Shown here: piece by piece, positions 7,557 to 16,195 of the stretch
Layout of the letters: every line of letters starts with the position of its first letter
Numbering within the stretch: the first letter of the stretch is position 1
Origin: Clostridium sardiniense
GTDB taxonomy: Bacteria > Bacillota > Clostridia > Clostridiales > Clostridiaceae
Direction of reading: 5' to 3'
Length of the DNA stretch: 40,959 bases
NCBI RefSeq assembly: GCF_016907995.1
Contig: NZ_JAFBDA010000028.1
Coordinates: 1 to 40,959 of the forward strand
Translations under genes and position numbers: made by a program
Notes under the pieces: model-generated
The model's database searches: none
Seen by the model: only the letters and a program-made list of their open reading frames with translations
Told to the model about the DNA's origin: nothing

Positions 7557-8288
7557 ATGAATACTGAAATAGAAAGATTAACTCAAATTTTAAAAGAAAG
7601 TAATAATATAGTTTTCTTTGGAGGAGCCGGTGTATCAACTGAATCTGGGATTCCTGATTTTAGATCTAGTAATGGACTTTATAATGATTCAAATAAAGTA
7701 CAATATTCTCCTGAGGAAATACTAAGTCACTCATTCTTCTTTTCTCATACAAAAGATTTTTATGACTTTTATAAGAATAAAATGATTTATACGAATGCTA
7801 AACCAAATAAAGCCCATATAGCTTTAGCTAAATTAGAGGCTGAAGGTAGATTAAAAGCTATAATAACTCAAAATATCGATGGATTACATCAAGAAGCTGG
7901 TAGTAAAAAAGTTTTTGAATTGCACGGATCAATTCATAGGAATTATTGCACTAGTTGTAATAAATTTTATCCACTAGATTTTATACTAAAGAGTAAATAT
8001 ATCCCCATTTGTACTGAGTGTGGTGGAATAATTAAACCAGATGTTGTCCTATATGAGGAACCTCTTGACGAAACAACATTAAATGCTTCAGTAAGAGCTA
8101 TAATGAATGCTGATACATTAATAATTGGAGGAACATCCCTTGTTGTTTATCCAGCTGCTTCACTAATTAGATATTTTAGAGGTAAAAATCTAATACTTAT
8201 AAACAAAAGTAGTACTCAATACGATAACTTAGCTTCTCTTTGTATAAATGATAGTATTGGAGAGGTGTTATCTAAAGTAATTGAATAA
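7557..8288 (+). CDS. cobB: NAD-dependent protein deacylase, Sir2 family
   Basis: 243-residue sirtuin that removes acetyl groups from lysines using NAD+, giving nicotinamide and O-acetyl-ADP-ribose. The NAD site is GGAGVSTESGIPDFRS, followed by TQNIDGLH (N106, D108) and the catalytic H123 in ELHGS. The zinc ribbon uses C131, C134, C152 and C155. In bacteria its best-known target is acetyl-CoA synthetase. TTGGAGGTG precedes the ATG. The gene is probably cotranscribed with the SH3-like gene 54 bases downstream. Confidence 0.96.
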   Translation: MNTEIERLTQILKESNNIVFFGGAGVSTESGIPDFRSSNGLYNDSNKVQYSPEEILSHSFFFSHTKDFYDFYKNKMIYTNAKPNKAHIALAKLEAEGRLKAIITQNIDGLHQEAGSKKVFELHGSIHRNYCTSCNKFYPLDFILKSKYIPICTECGGIIKPDVVLYEEPLDETTLNASVRAIMNADTLIIGGTSLVVYPAASLIRYFRGKNLILINKSSTQYDNLASLCINDSIGEVLSKVIE

Positions 8289-8342
8289 TTTTTTATAAAA
8301 CAAAATATATATAATATATATAACAATTTAGGAGTTTTTTGA

Positions 8343-8783
8343 ATGAAATATATTATATTTATATTGTTAATTTTAGTTATAGTTTTTTTAGTACTATATT
8401 ATGAAAGAAAACTTTTCTCTTGCAGAAAACAACTACTAATCGCTAATAATCAAATTAATAGTTTAAGACAACGAGTTCCAAAGACAAATCCACATAAAAA
8501 GAATAAAAAATTTGAAATTAAATTTTCTGCTCCTAATTCTAATATGGGAATAATAAACGAAAACTCTAATATATATATATCACCTCTAGAATCTTCAGAA
8601 TTAGTGCAACATATAGATATTAAAATGGAGGTCAAAATTCTAGATAAAGCTGAATTAAACAGTGAACATTGGTATTATATATCGCTTCCTATGGATAGTA
8701 ATATAAATTCTAGAGGATGGATTCCTCAAAGAAGTTTCTCATATTTTTATGGTAACTCTACTAATATTACTAAAAACACATAA
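8343..8783 (+). CDS. membrane-anchored protein with SH3-like domain
   Basis: 146 residues: an N-terminal membrane helix (about 2-20), a basic linker rich in Lys/Arg/Gln, and a C-terminal globular part resembling a bacterial SH3 domain (ENSNIYISPLESSELVQHI, HWYYISLP, SRGWIPQRSF). Bacterial SH3 domains often bind peptidoglycan or other wall components. The protein would face outward from the membrane. TAGGAG lies 9 bases upstream of the ATG. No catalytic domain is attached, so it may be an adaptor. The exact family is uncertain. Confidence 0.7.
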   Translation: MKYIIFILLILVIVFLVLYYERKLFSCRKQLLIANNQINSLRQRVPKTNPHKKNKKFEIKFSAPNSNMGIINENSNIYISPLESSELVQHIDIKMEVKILDKAELNSEHWYYISLPMDSNINSRGWIPQRSFSYFYGNSTNITKNT

Positions 8784-8784
8784 T

Positions 8785-8831
8785 AAAAACCTTAGATAAT
8801 GGCTTTTTCAAGCTATTATCTAAGGTTTTTT
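8785..8831. terminator. bidirectional terminator between the SH3-like and CPBP genes
   Basis: Stem of about 20 bp, AACCTTAGATAATGGCTT with AAGCTATTATCTAAGGTT, loop TTTC, with A-tract before and T-tract after. It serves both convergent genes. Confidence 0.85.
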
Positions 8832-9780
8832 ATATTTTAATAGTAAGTCCCATATATACAACATAAATAACTAATGTTACTATTAATGGCCAATCTATAA
8901 CTCTTTCCGTTGTTTCAGTTAATTCTCCTGAAACACTTCTGTATCCATCAGGATTTATTATCTCAATAACTCCTCGTCTCTTACCTAATTTATCTAACTT
9001 CCTAATTACTAAAAATGCTAATACTGAAGCTACAACAAATATTATAATTCCACCTTGAAGCAATGCTAACTTCTCTCCTAGTGGAAGTGATTTAAGTGAC
9101 ACTTGACTTGTATTTTCTATTTGTGATGGATTAATAAAACTCATTAATTTTTGAAGTGTAACTGAAGTACCATTTATAATAAAGTGCATTATCATAGATG
9201 CATAAATACTCCCTGTAACTCTTACTGCATAGGCTAATACAAAACCAAGGACAGTTGCATATAAAAACTGATTTGCATCTAAATGGAATATTCCAAAGAA
9301 TAATCCTATAATAACTGCTGATTTAAATCTACTTTTTCCATTGTATCCTGATAAGATTACTCCTCTTAAGGTAATTTCTTCTGTAATAGCTGGCATAAAG
9401 GCTATTATTCCCATAAGTATAATATAGGGTGTGCTTGATATTGAACTCATTAAATTTCCTATATTATTTTCAAAAAAGAATCCACTTATAAGTCCAAAGA
9501 AATTCATTATAGGCACACACAAGAATCCTAATACTATTACAAGAATTAAATCTTTAAAAGGCAATAACTTAAATCTAAATGTTTCTACTAAATTACATTT
9601 AGTTACAATCACATATATAATTGCTGGTATTATAAATATTATTATGTGATTACATACTAAGGCTATTCTTATATCTCTAACCCCAATTAATCTATAAATT
9701 GGCAGCAATACATAGGGCATAAATATTTCTAATAATATTATTATTAGAAAATATAAATTTGCTCTAAAAACTTTTTTCAT
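8830..9780 (-). CDS. CPBP family intramembrane metalloprotease
   Basis: 316-residue polytopic membrane protein of the CPBP (CaaX/Abi) family. The motif EEITLRG supplies E134, E135 and R139; LFFGIFHLDANQ supplies H166 and IMHFIIN H199, completing the metal site. These proteases cleave substrates within the membrane and are linked to bacteriocin self-immunity or protein processing; no bacteriocin gene is visible nearby. AAGGAG precedes the ATG. The C-terminus extends past the core with an extra membrane segment (WPLIVTLVIYVVYMGL). Confidence 0.9.
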   Translation of the reverse strand: MKKVFRANLYFLIIILLEIFMPYVLLPIYRLIGVRDIRIALVCNHIIIFIIPAIIYVIVTKCNLVETFRFKLLPFKDLILVIVLGFLCVPIMNFFGLISGFFFENNIGNLMSSISSTPYIILMGIIAFMPAITEEITLRGVILSGYNGKSRFKSAVIIGLFFGIFHLDANQFLYATVLGFVLAYAVRVTGSIYASMIMHFIINGTSVTLQKLMSFINPSQIENTSQVSLKSLPLGEKLALLQGGIIIFVVASVLAFLVIRKLDKLGKRRGVIEIINPDGYRSVSGELTETTERVIDWPLIVTLVIYVVYMGLTIKI

Positions 9781-9841
9781 ATTTTTCTCCTTTTTTATTA
9801 TACTGAGTATATTTTTTTAATTTTAGGAGATACTATTCAAT

Positions 9842-9946
9842 GAGGCTAATGCTTCATTAATTAATCGCCTCTCCCCCATTTTATTTATATACAGGAACAA
9901 TCCCTCTTTTGATTTAAAGAAGAAAGAGGGATTTTTTCTATCCCTC
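9842..9946. other. intergenic hairpin cluster with alternative terminator folds
   Basis: Downstream of cinA on the minus strand lies a three-part repeat: ATCCCTC (9901 region), GAGGGAT (9926-9932), ATCCCTC (9940-9946). On the plus strand the first two pair (9899-9909 with 9923-9933) and are followed by TTTTTTCT, a strong terminator. On the minus strand the last two pair and are followed by TTTCTTCTTT, a fair terminator for cinA. A GAGGC/GCCTC stem (9842-9871) lies beside them. No plus-strand gene explains the stronger plus-side terminator. Confidence 0.55.
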
Positions 9947-9985
9947 AATATTTTCTCTTTCTTTCAATATCATTTGTATTAATTT

Positions 9986-11215
9986 TTATAATAAGCTTCT
10001 TCTTATTATATCTAGAGCTGTCATACTTGCTCTATTTTTAACTGAATTTCTATCTCCAGTAAATATATGTTTATAAGATTTAACTTCCCCATCTACATAT
10101 ATACCAAAATACACAAGTCCTACAGGTTTTTCTTCTGTTCCTCCTGTTGGTCCTGCTATTCCAGTAGTTGATACTCCAATTCTAGCACCGGTTCTTTTTG
10201 CTATTCCTTCTGCCATTTCTTTTGCAGTTTCATGACTTACAGCACCGAACTTTTCTAATGTCTCTTTCTTTACATTAAGAGTTCTCATTTTAGCTTCATT
10301 AGAATAAGTAACAGCACCTTCAAGAAAAACTTTTGATATACCTGGATACTCTATAAGCTTTGATGATAATAGTCCACCCGTACATGATTCACTAACTCCT
10401 ATTGTCATATCTTTGTTAACTAACATTTTGGCTACAGTGTCTTGAAGGGTAGTATCTCCAGTATTATACACTGCATCTCCTAGCCTACTATAAACTTCAT
10501 CCTTTAATGGATTAATTAGTTTCTTAGCTTCTTCTTCGCTTTTAGCTTTTGCAGTTATTCTAAATATAACTTCTCCTTCTTTAGCATAAGGCGCTATTGT
10601 AGGATTCTTTCCGTTATCAATTAAGTCTTGTAACTTTTTCTCTGCTGAGCTTTCTCCTATGCCGAATACTCTTAAAACCTCTGATACTATAGTGTCTCCA
10701 GTACGCTTTTCTAAATATTTTCTTACATGCTTTTTAAACATTGGCTCCATTTCTTTTGGAGGTCCAGGTAATACTATTATAGTCTTATCATCTTTTTCAA
10801 ATATAGCACCTGGGGCTGTTCCATTTTCATTATCTAATATAATAGCTTCCTTAGGAAAATATGCCTGTTTTTCATTACTTTTTACAAATTCTCTTCCCAT
10901 TTTCTTAAAGTAATCTTTTATTTTTTGTAGGCTTTCCTCATGAAGACACATATCCATTCCAAAGAATTCAGCTGCAAGTTCCTTTGTCATATCATCTTTA
11001 GTTGGTCCAAGGCCACCAGTTGTAATTATGATATCACTTCTATCTAAAGACCTTTTAAAGCAATCTAGTATTCTTTCTCTGTTATCTCCAACCGCTTCAT
11101 GATAATAAACATCTACTCCTAAATTAGCTAGCTCCTTTGCAAGATATTGAGCATTTGAATTTAAGATATCTCCTAAAATAACCTCTGTACCTACTGCTAT
11201 TATTTCACACTTCAT
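9986..11215 (-). CDS. cinA: CinA family competence/damage-inducible protein A with NMN deamidase-type domain
   Basis: 409 residues. The N-terminal MoaB/MoCF-like domain (about 1-170, with GTEVILGDILNSNAQYLA and TTGGLGPTKDDMT) is followed by a linker and a C-terminal CinA/PncC domain (about 255-409, GVSESCTGGLLSSKL and STTGIAGPTGGT). In other bacteria it links to transformation or hydrolyses NMN for pyridine-nucleotide recycling, with ADP-ribose pyrophosphatase activity in the N-terminal part. I start at the ATG giving MKCEIIAVG because GAAGGGAT sits just upstream; a GTG further out is in the ribosome site. In many Firmicutes cinA is near recA; recA is not in this window. Confidence 0.95.
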   Translation of the reverse strand: MKCEIIAVGTEVILGDILNSNAQYLAKELANLGVDVYYHEAVGDNRERILDCFKRSLDRSDIIITTGGLGPTKDDMTKELAAEFFGMDMCLHEESLQKIKDYFKKMGREFVKSNEKQAYFPKEAIILDNENGTAPGAIFEKDDKTIIVLPGPPKEMEPMFKKHVRKYLEKRTGDTIVSEVLRVFGIGESSAEKKLQDLIDNGKNPTIAPYAKEGEVIFRITAKAKSEEEAKKLINPLKDEVYSRLGDAVYNTGDTTLQDTVAKMLVNKDMTIGVSESCTGGLLSSKLIEYPGISKVFLEGAVTYSNEAKMRTLNVKKETLEKFGAVSHETAKEMAEGIAKRTGARIGVSTTGIAGPTGGTEEKPVGLVYFGIYVDGEVKSYKHIFTGDRNSVKNRASMTALDIIRRSLL

Positions 11216-11310
11216 AATATCCCTTCTCACTTAATTAATTTTATTTAACTCATTTCTATATTTTCCATATCCATATATTTTATTATATACTATTTTTGCC
11301 AAAAACAATA

Positions 11311-11572
11311 AGGATGATAGTTAACCTTTTGTAAAGATACACTATCATCCTAATCATCATAAGTTGAATGCAATTTTTTATGTTGCTATCCCTGAGCACA
11401 AAGGAGAACTCAGGGATAGTTTATATAAAAAATCCTTCCTCTCATTACACAGAGTTTATTGCATGGGTAACTTATAAAATACTTAATTAGAGTGTTAAGC
11501 ATTTTATAATTATGTATGAGAGAAGAGAATTTATTCTTCTTCCCTTAATAACAACTTATCTCTTCATACAAT
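11311..11572 (-). ncRNA. candidate structured non-coding RNA or long 3' UTR
   Basis: This fills most of the 396-bp gap between the phosphatase and cinA. I find no convincing ORF. Read on the minus strand it has four successive hairpins: about 11572-11512; 11509-11472, where a G-U pair would be an A-C mismatch on the other strand; 11419-11386, an 11-bp stem CTATCCCTGAG with a 12-nt loop TTCTCCTTTGTG; and 11351-11311, a 10-bp stem followed by TTATTGTTTTT. The last looks like a terminator. The loop of hairpin 3 is complementary to a Shine-Dalgarno sequence. No known RNA family is recognised and no clear promoter is seen. Confidence 0.45.
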
Positions 11573-11611
11573 AACATATGCATTAATAACTTCTTTTATT
11601 CATGAATTATT

Positions 11612-12235
11612 TTACCAACCTTGTTTTTCCTCTTTAAGTGTAAAATGACTTCCATCATTCTTAAATTCTATATTAAAGTTTTCACCATCTACAATAACTT
11701 TTGTAAGAGATGCTTGTTCCATAACTTCATTATTTGCTTCTTGGTCATTAAAAAATGTCATTATAGCCTTTAATGTTATTCCATGAGCAACTATTAGGAT
11801 ATTTTTCCCTTCATTTTCTTTTATTATATCTCTCATAGCAGAGTTTACTCTTTCACGAACTTCTCCTAATGTTTCTCCATTTGGTGCACGCATCTCTAAG
11901 TTTCCTCTCATTATAGCGCTTATATCCCAATCTGGATTTTCTTTCATCACTTCTTCTGTTATCTTGCCTTCATAATCTCCAAAGTTCATTTCTTTTAGTC
12001 CTTCATGAACTTTAACTTCTATATATTTGTCACCTTTTACTATCTGCGCAGTTTTGTATGCTCTTTCTATAGGGCTTGTATATATTGTATCTATATTAAT
12101 GTCTTTAATTCTTTCTGATAATTCTTTTGCTCTATTAAGTCCAAATTCAGTTAATGGTGAATTACCATGACCTTGGAGCCTCTTCTCTAAATTCCATTCT
12201 GTTTGACCATGTCTTGTTAAATATATTGTTGTCAT
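11612..12235 (-). CDS. histidine phosphatase family protein (phosphoglycerate mutase-like)
   Basis: 207-residue histidine phosphatase. The phosphohistidine motif TRHGQTEWN is at residues 7-15, with ERAYKTAQI and IVAHGITLKA giving the other catalytic Arg and His. Proteins of this size in Firmicutes include broad-specificity acid phosphatases (PhoE), CobC-like alpha-ribazole phosphatases and cofactor-dependent mutases; the sequence does not decide among them. It lies 19 bases after the GlcT gene on the same strand and may be cotranscribed with it, which would tie it loosely to sugar metabolism. Confidence 0.9.
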   Translation of the reverse strand: MTTIYLTRHGQTEWNLEKRLQGHGNSPLTEFGLNRAKELSERIKDINIDTIYTSPIERAYKTAQIVKGDKYIEVKVHEGLKEMNFGDYEGKITEEVMKENPDWDISAIMRGNLEMRAPNGETLGEVRERVNSAMRDIIKENEGKNILIVAHGITLKAIMTFFNDQEANNEVMEQASLTKVIVDGENFNIEFKNDGSHFTLKEEKQGW

Positions 12236-12254
12236 TTTTATATCTCCTAATTCT

Positions 12255-13082
12255 CTAGTTTTTTCTAAATCTTCTTATGTGCATAATAAGATAAATTATC
12301 TCTTGTCTTGATAAATTATAACTAAATTGTTTTTTTATATATTGTTCAATTTTATCAATACATTTTCTTTCCTCTGGATATCTATTTGAAATTATATCAT
12401 AAAGTTCTACATCTTCTTCTTCAACTTGTTCTCTCTTAAAAATTCTTTGCGCAAAGAATTTTAGATGTGTTAAAAGCCTTGTATAATCTAATGACTCTTC
12501 ATCAAATTTAATATCAAAATATTTCTTTATGATATTAAGAAGCTTATTTGTAAGAACTGTAATATTCATAGTATTATACATATCTTCATTTAATGCTGAA
12601 TTCAATATATGTAAGGCTATAAATCCTGCTTCATCTTCGCTTAACCTTATTCCGGTATATTTCTCTACTATATTAATTCCCTCTAACCCAACTTTAAATT
12701 CTTTTTTATAAAGACTTTTTATTTCCCATAGCATAGGATTTTCTATGCTTATATTCTCATTTGCTCTTATTACAGCAAATGATAAATGATCAGTTAGTAG
12801 TATATATATTAATTCACCCAGTTCAATGCCTAATTCTTTTTCTGCTATAGCAACAATTTCCTTTGTCATACTTAAATACTCCGGAGGTGTTTCAATCATT
12901 AATTGCTTGAATTTTTCATTGCTCTTTTCATTTTCCATTTTAAAAATTTTTTCTATTTTTTCTTCATCAATTGATTCACCAGATTTTTTTTGAAATCCAA
13001 TCCCTCTTCCCATTACTACTGCTTCTTCGCAATTTAATATAACCGTCACAACATTATTATTAAGAATCTTATTAATAATCAT
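12255..13082 (-). CDS. glcT: BglG/GlcT-family transcription antiterminator
   Basis: 275-residue RNA-binding antiterminator. The N-terminal CAT domain (about 1-55, INKILNNNVVTVILNCEEAVVMGRGIGF) binds RAT hairpins. PRD1 (LLTDHLSFAV, FIALHILNS) and PRD2 (LLTHLKFFAQRIF, YLIMHIRRF) carry the phosphorylatable histidines through which the PTS controls activity. Start chosen at the ATG giving MIINKILNNN, with GAGGGG about 10 bases upstream. It is divergent from the glucose PTS gene, whose leader has two RAT-like elements and a terminator. That arrangement supports GlcT rather than a beta-glucoside LicT. Confidence 0.92.
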   Translation of the reverse strand: MIINKILNNNVVTVILNCEEAVVMGRGIGFQKKSGESIDEEKIEKIFKMENEKSNEKFKQLMIETPPEYLSMTKEIVAIAEKELGIELGELIYILLTDHLSFAVIRANENISIENPMLWEIKSLYKKEFKVGLEGINIVEKYTGIRLSEDEAGFIALHILNSALNEDMYNTMNITVLTNKLLNIIKKYFDIKFDEESLDYTRLLTHLKFFAQRIFKREQVEEEDVELYDIISNRYPEERKCIDKIEQYIKKQFSYNLSRQEIIYLIMHIRRFRKN

Positions 13083-13236
13083 ATATTTTAAACCCCTCTT
13101 CATAAGTTTTACTCAATATTTTAATTGTAGTTATACATTAAAGAACATATTAATTATACAACTACTAATAATCTTTATTCCATACATATAATATTATCAT
13201 TTTATTCATAAAATTAAAATATTTTTAACTTTTATG

Positions 13237-13265
13237 TTGACATCTTTTTTTTATCATGATAACAT
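13237..13265 (+). promoter_or_regulatory. promoter of the glucose PTS gene
   Basis: TTGACA (13237-13242), 17-bp spacer rich in T, TAACAT (13260-13265). The start of transcription would be near 13272, just upstream of the first RAT. The rest of the 448-bp gap toward glcT (13083-13236) is AT-rich, with an imperfect inverted repeat near 13127-13165 that may mark the glcT promoter. Confidence 0.75.
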
Positions 13266-13286
13266 TTACTTGAGCTTAAATGCTGA

Positions 13287-13314
13287 GATTTGTTACTATT
13301 AGATTAGGCAAATC
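13287..13314 (+). promoter_or_regulatory. RAT element 1 (antiterminator binding site)
   Basis: Stem-loop with GATTTG / CAAATC closing and the TTACTATTAGATTAGGCA core. It matches the ribonucleic antiterminator pattern GATTGTTACT-N-GCAGGCAAAACC recognised by BglG/GlcT proteins. It is 32 bases upstream of RAT 2 and does not overlap a terminator. Confidence 0.7.
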
Positions 13315-13345
13315 AGAGAAAATTCTATCATTTAGTAAAAATCGA

Positions 13346-13376
13346 GGGATTGCTACTATTTCATTAGGCAAGACTT
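13346..13376 (+). promoter_or_regulatory. RAT element 2, overlapping the terminator
   Basis: AGGGATTGCTACTATTTC followed by ATTAGGCAAGACTT is a second RAT-like element. Its 3' arm AAGACTT (13371-13377) is also the first strand of the terminator stem, so the two folds exclude each other, as in GlcT-controlled ptsG leaders. Confidence 0.75.
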
Positions 13377-13461
13377 AAATATATGTAAATCTGAAATGGT
13401 ATAGGCGTATTATATACGTTCTTATACATCATAAAGATTTATAAATATTTAAGTCTTTTTT
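13371..13461 (+). terminator. regulated terminator in the glucose PTS leader
   Basis: A 23-nt arm (13371-13393) pairs with 13435-13457 with one mismatch and one G-U pair, enclosing a further inner hairpin, then TTTTTT. It is 70 bases upstream of the PTS start codon and is the expected target of GlcT antitermination. Confidence 0.85.
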
Positions 13462-13530
13462 ATTTGTAAAAAAGTCTTAAAAAGCAATTTTAAATTATAT
13501 TTTTACATATTATTTAAGGAGGATTTATAT

Positions 13531-15177
13531 ATGTTACAAACACTTCAAAGAATCGGTAAAGCAATCATGCTTCCAATAGCAGCTCTACCAATTGCAGGTA
13601 TTTTACTAGGTATAGGTGGTGCGTTACTAGGTATTTCAGGGCTTAATAATCCGCCAGCTGTTTATGAACCATTAATTGCATTTGTTAATATTCCAGTAGT
13701 TACAGCTATTTTAACTATAATGAAAAATATAGGGGACATCATATTTGGTAACCTTCCAATATTATTCGCTGTTGGGGTTGCAGTTGGACTTGCTAATAAA
13801 GACAAGGGAACAGCAGCACTTGCTTCAGTATTTGGATTTATCGTTATGAACCAAGTTGTTTCAACACTTCTTGCATTAGGATATACTCAACTAGGTGTTG
13901 TTACTCCTGATAACGTTGGAGAATTCGGAACATACGTTACCACTAATGTTGGTATATTTACTCTTAATATGTCAGTATTTGGAGGTATTATAACAGGTAT
14001 TGTTACTTCTATATTACATAACAAATTCTATAACATAGAATTACCACAAGTTATTGGATTCTTCTCAGGATCAAGATTTGTTCCTATAATCACAGCTTTA
14101 GTTATGGCTTTAGTTGGTGCAATACTTGCATTTGCATGGCCAGTAGTACAAAACGGTATTTCAATTATTGCAGAGCTAGTTAAAAATGCTGGTGCAATAG
14201 GTACTTTCTTCTATGGAGTAATTGAAAGAGCATTAATTCCATTTGGATTACACCATGTATTTTATACTCCATTCTGGTTTGGGTCATTCGTTGAAGCTAA
14301 CGTTATTATAGATGGAACTCAACAAGTTATCGCAGGTGCTAACACTGCATACTTCGCTCAATTATCAAGCATGACTGATTTAGTTGGTGCTTCAGCAGAT
14401 ACTATGAGTAACATAGTTGCAGGAACTACTAGATTCATGGCTGGTAAATTCCCATTCATGATGTTTGGACTTCCAGCAGCTGCATTTGCAATGTATAAAT
14501 GTGCACACCCAACTAAGAAAAAAGTTGTAGGATCACTTTTACTAGCTGCTGCTGTAACTTCATTCTTAACTGGTATAACTGAACCTTTAGAATTTACATT
14601 CTTATTTGTTGCTCCAGTATTATACGGAGTTCACTGTTTACTTGCAGGTCTATCATTTATGTTAATGGATGTACTTAACGTATTTGTAGGTATGACTTTC
14701 TCTGGTGGATTTATAGATTTCTCACTATTTGGTTTACTTCCAGCTGGTGCAGGAGTTCCAACTAAATGGTTCATGATCGTATTAGTTGGTTTAGTATATG
14801 CAGTTATTTACTACTTCTTATTCACGTTCATGATTAAGAAATTTAACTTAAAAACTCCAGGTAGAGATGCTGATGAAAAAGACACTAAACTATTCACTAA
14901 AAAAGATTTCCAAGCAACTTCATCAGGTGATGAAATTATAGAAAAAGCTCCTCATGTTTTAGAAGCTTTAGGTGGAGAATCAAATATAGTAAGTGTTGAT
15001 GCTTGTATAACAAGACTTAGAGTTGAAGTTAAAGATAAGTCAAAAGTTGATAAGAAAGCCCTTAAAAATCTAGGAGCTGCTGGAGTTGTTGAGGTAGGAA
15101 ATGGAATCCAAGCTATTTTCGGCGCTAAAGCAAACTCTTATAAAAATGAAATAAACACTATTTTAGGTAATAACTAA
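13531..15177 (+). CDS. ptsG: PTS glucose-type transporter subunit EIICB
   Basis: 548 residues: an EIIC membrane domain (about 1-430, starting LQRIGKAIMLPIAALPIAGILLGIG, with FGLHHVFYTPFW and TGITEPLEFTFLFVAP) followed by a linker and an EIIB domain (about 465-548). C492 in VDACITRLRVEV is the phosphorylated cysteine. There is no EIIA domain, so phosphate must come from a separate EIIA-Glc. It imports and phosphorylates glucose or possibly a close relative such as N-acetylglucosamine. GGAGG precedes the ATG. Control by GlcT antitermination and the converging glucokinase gene support glucose. Confidence 0.93.
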   Translation: MLQTLQRIGKAIMLPIAALPIAGILLGIGGALLGISGLNNPPAVYEPLIAFVNIPVVTAILTIMKNIGDIIFGNLPILFAVGVAVGLANKDKGTAALASVFGFIVMNQVVSTLLALGYTQLGVVTPDNVGEFGTYVTTNVGIFTLNMSVFGGIITGIVTSILHNKFYNIELPQVIGFFSGSRFVPIITALVMALVGAILAFAWPVVQNGISIIAELVKNAGAIGTFFYGVIERALIPFGLHHVFYTPFWFGSFVEANVIIDGTQQVIAGANTAYFAQLSSMTDLVGASADTMSNIVAGTTRFMAGKFPFMMFGLPAAAFAMYKCAHPTKKKVVGSLLLAAAVTSFLTGITEPLEFTFLFVAPVLYGVHCLLAGLSFMLMDVLNVFVGMTFSGGFIDFSLFGLLPAGAGVPTKWFMIVLVGLVYAVIYYFLFTFMIKKFNLKTPGRDADEKDTKLFTKKDFQATSSGDEIIEKAPHVLEALGGESNIVSVDACITRLRVEVKDKSKVDKKALKNLGAAGVVEVGNGIQAIFGAKANSYKNEINTILGNN

Positions 15178-15205
15178 TTAATTTATAATTAATCCAATAT
15201 AAACT

Positions 15206-15239
15206 AAAAAACTGTAGCTAAATCTAGCTACAGTTTTTT
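15206..15239. terminator. bidirectional terminator between ptsG and glucokinase
   Basis: Ten-bp stem ACTGTAGCTA / TAGCTACAGT (15211-15234, loop AATC) with AAAAA before and TTTTT after, serving both convergent genes. Confidence 0.88.
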
Positions 15240-15244
15240 AGTTA

Positions 15245-16195
15245 CTATTTATCTAATTCTAAAAGTGCTAATGCAACAGCACCTACAACACCGGCATCTG
15301 TTCCAAGACCAGCAGGTACTATTTGGCAGCTCTCTGCCATTGCTTTAAAGCATCTCTTCTTAACAACTTCACGAACTTTATCAAAAACTATATCTCCAGC
15401 TTTTGATACTCCGCCTCCAATAACTATCATTTCAGGATCAAAAATTGAAATTGCATTAGCTATCCCTATTCCTAAGAAAGTTAACGCATTATCTATTATA
15501 TCTTTTGCAACTTCATCGCCATTTGCTGCTTCTTTAAATACTTCATATGATGTAACCTTATCATACTTCTTAAGTGAAGTCTCAACTTTGCTATTTACAG
15601 CTTCTTGACCTCTCTTACCTATAGCTGTTCCTGATGATAAAGCTTCTAAACATCCTATGTTTCCGCAATTACATCTTGGTCCAAATGGTGAAACAGTTGT
15701 GTGACCAATTTCTAAGGCATTTGATGTGTTTCCTCTGCATATGTTACCATCAACAATAGCTCCTCCACCTACACCAGTACTTACTGTAAAGTAAACCATG
15801 TTCTTTTTACCTTTACCTGCGCCAAGCATATATTCTCCAATAGCTGCAACATTAGCATCATTATCTAAGAATACTGGAACATTAAATTTCTCTTTTAATG
15901 GTTTTACTAAATTAAAGTTGTTAAATGGTAAATTTGGAGTAGTAATTATTATCCCTTTTTTTGAATCTAAAGGACCTGGTGATCCTATACCAATTGCCTT
16001 TATATCTTCTAAAGTAGCGTCTCCCTCACTCATTACAGATTGAATACTTTTAATTATTCTTTCTAGAACTCTTTCTTCCCCTTCATGTGCATTTGTTGGA
16101 ATTATGCTTTGTGATAAAACATTTCCTTCAAAATCTGCTAGAGCAGTACTTATCTTAGTACCACCTAAATCTACACCAACTACATACTTATTCAT
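15245..16195 (-). CDS. glcK: ROK family glucokinase
   Basis: 316-residue sugar kinase that phosphorylates free glucose with ATP in the cytoplasm. The phosphate-binding DLGGTK is at 9-14, the catalytic Asp is in VFLDNDANVAA, and the ROK zinc motif reads CNCGNIGCLEALSSG. No DNA-binding domain is present, which separates it from ROK repressors. I use the ATG giving MNKYVVGVDLGG because GGAGG is 6 bases upstream. It complements the PTS by handling glucose released inside the cell, for example from trehalose-6-phosphate hydrolysis. Confidence 0.92.
   Translation of the reverse strand: MNKYVVGVDLGGTKISTALADFEGNVLSQSIIPTNAHEGEERVLERIIKSIQSVMSEGDATLEDIKAIGIGSPGPLDSKKGIIITTPNLPFNNFNLVKPLKEKFNVPVFLDNDANVAAIGEYMLGAGKGKKNMVYFTVSTGVGGGAIVDGNICRGNTSNALEIGHTTVSPFGPRCNCGNIGCLEALSSGTAIGKRGQEAVNSKVETSLKKYDKVTSYEVFKEAANGDEVAKDIIDNALTFLGIGIANAISIFDPEMIVIGGGVSKAGDIVFDKVREVVKKRCFKAMAESCQIVPAGLGTDAGVVGAVALALLELDK

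Noticed and set aside
8830..9780. Bacteriocin immunity locus
   Set aside because: A CPBP protease alone is common; no precursor peptide with a leader or an export ABC transporter is visible around it.
11216..11611. RNase P, 6S RNA or T-box leader
   Set aside because: None of the conserved cores (for example the T-box GGTGGTACCGCG or the RNase P GAGGAAAGTCC) is present.
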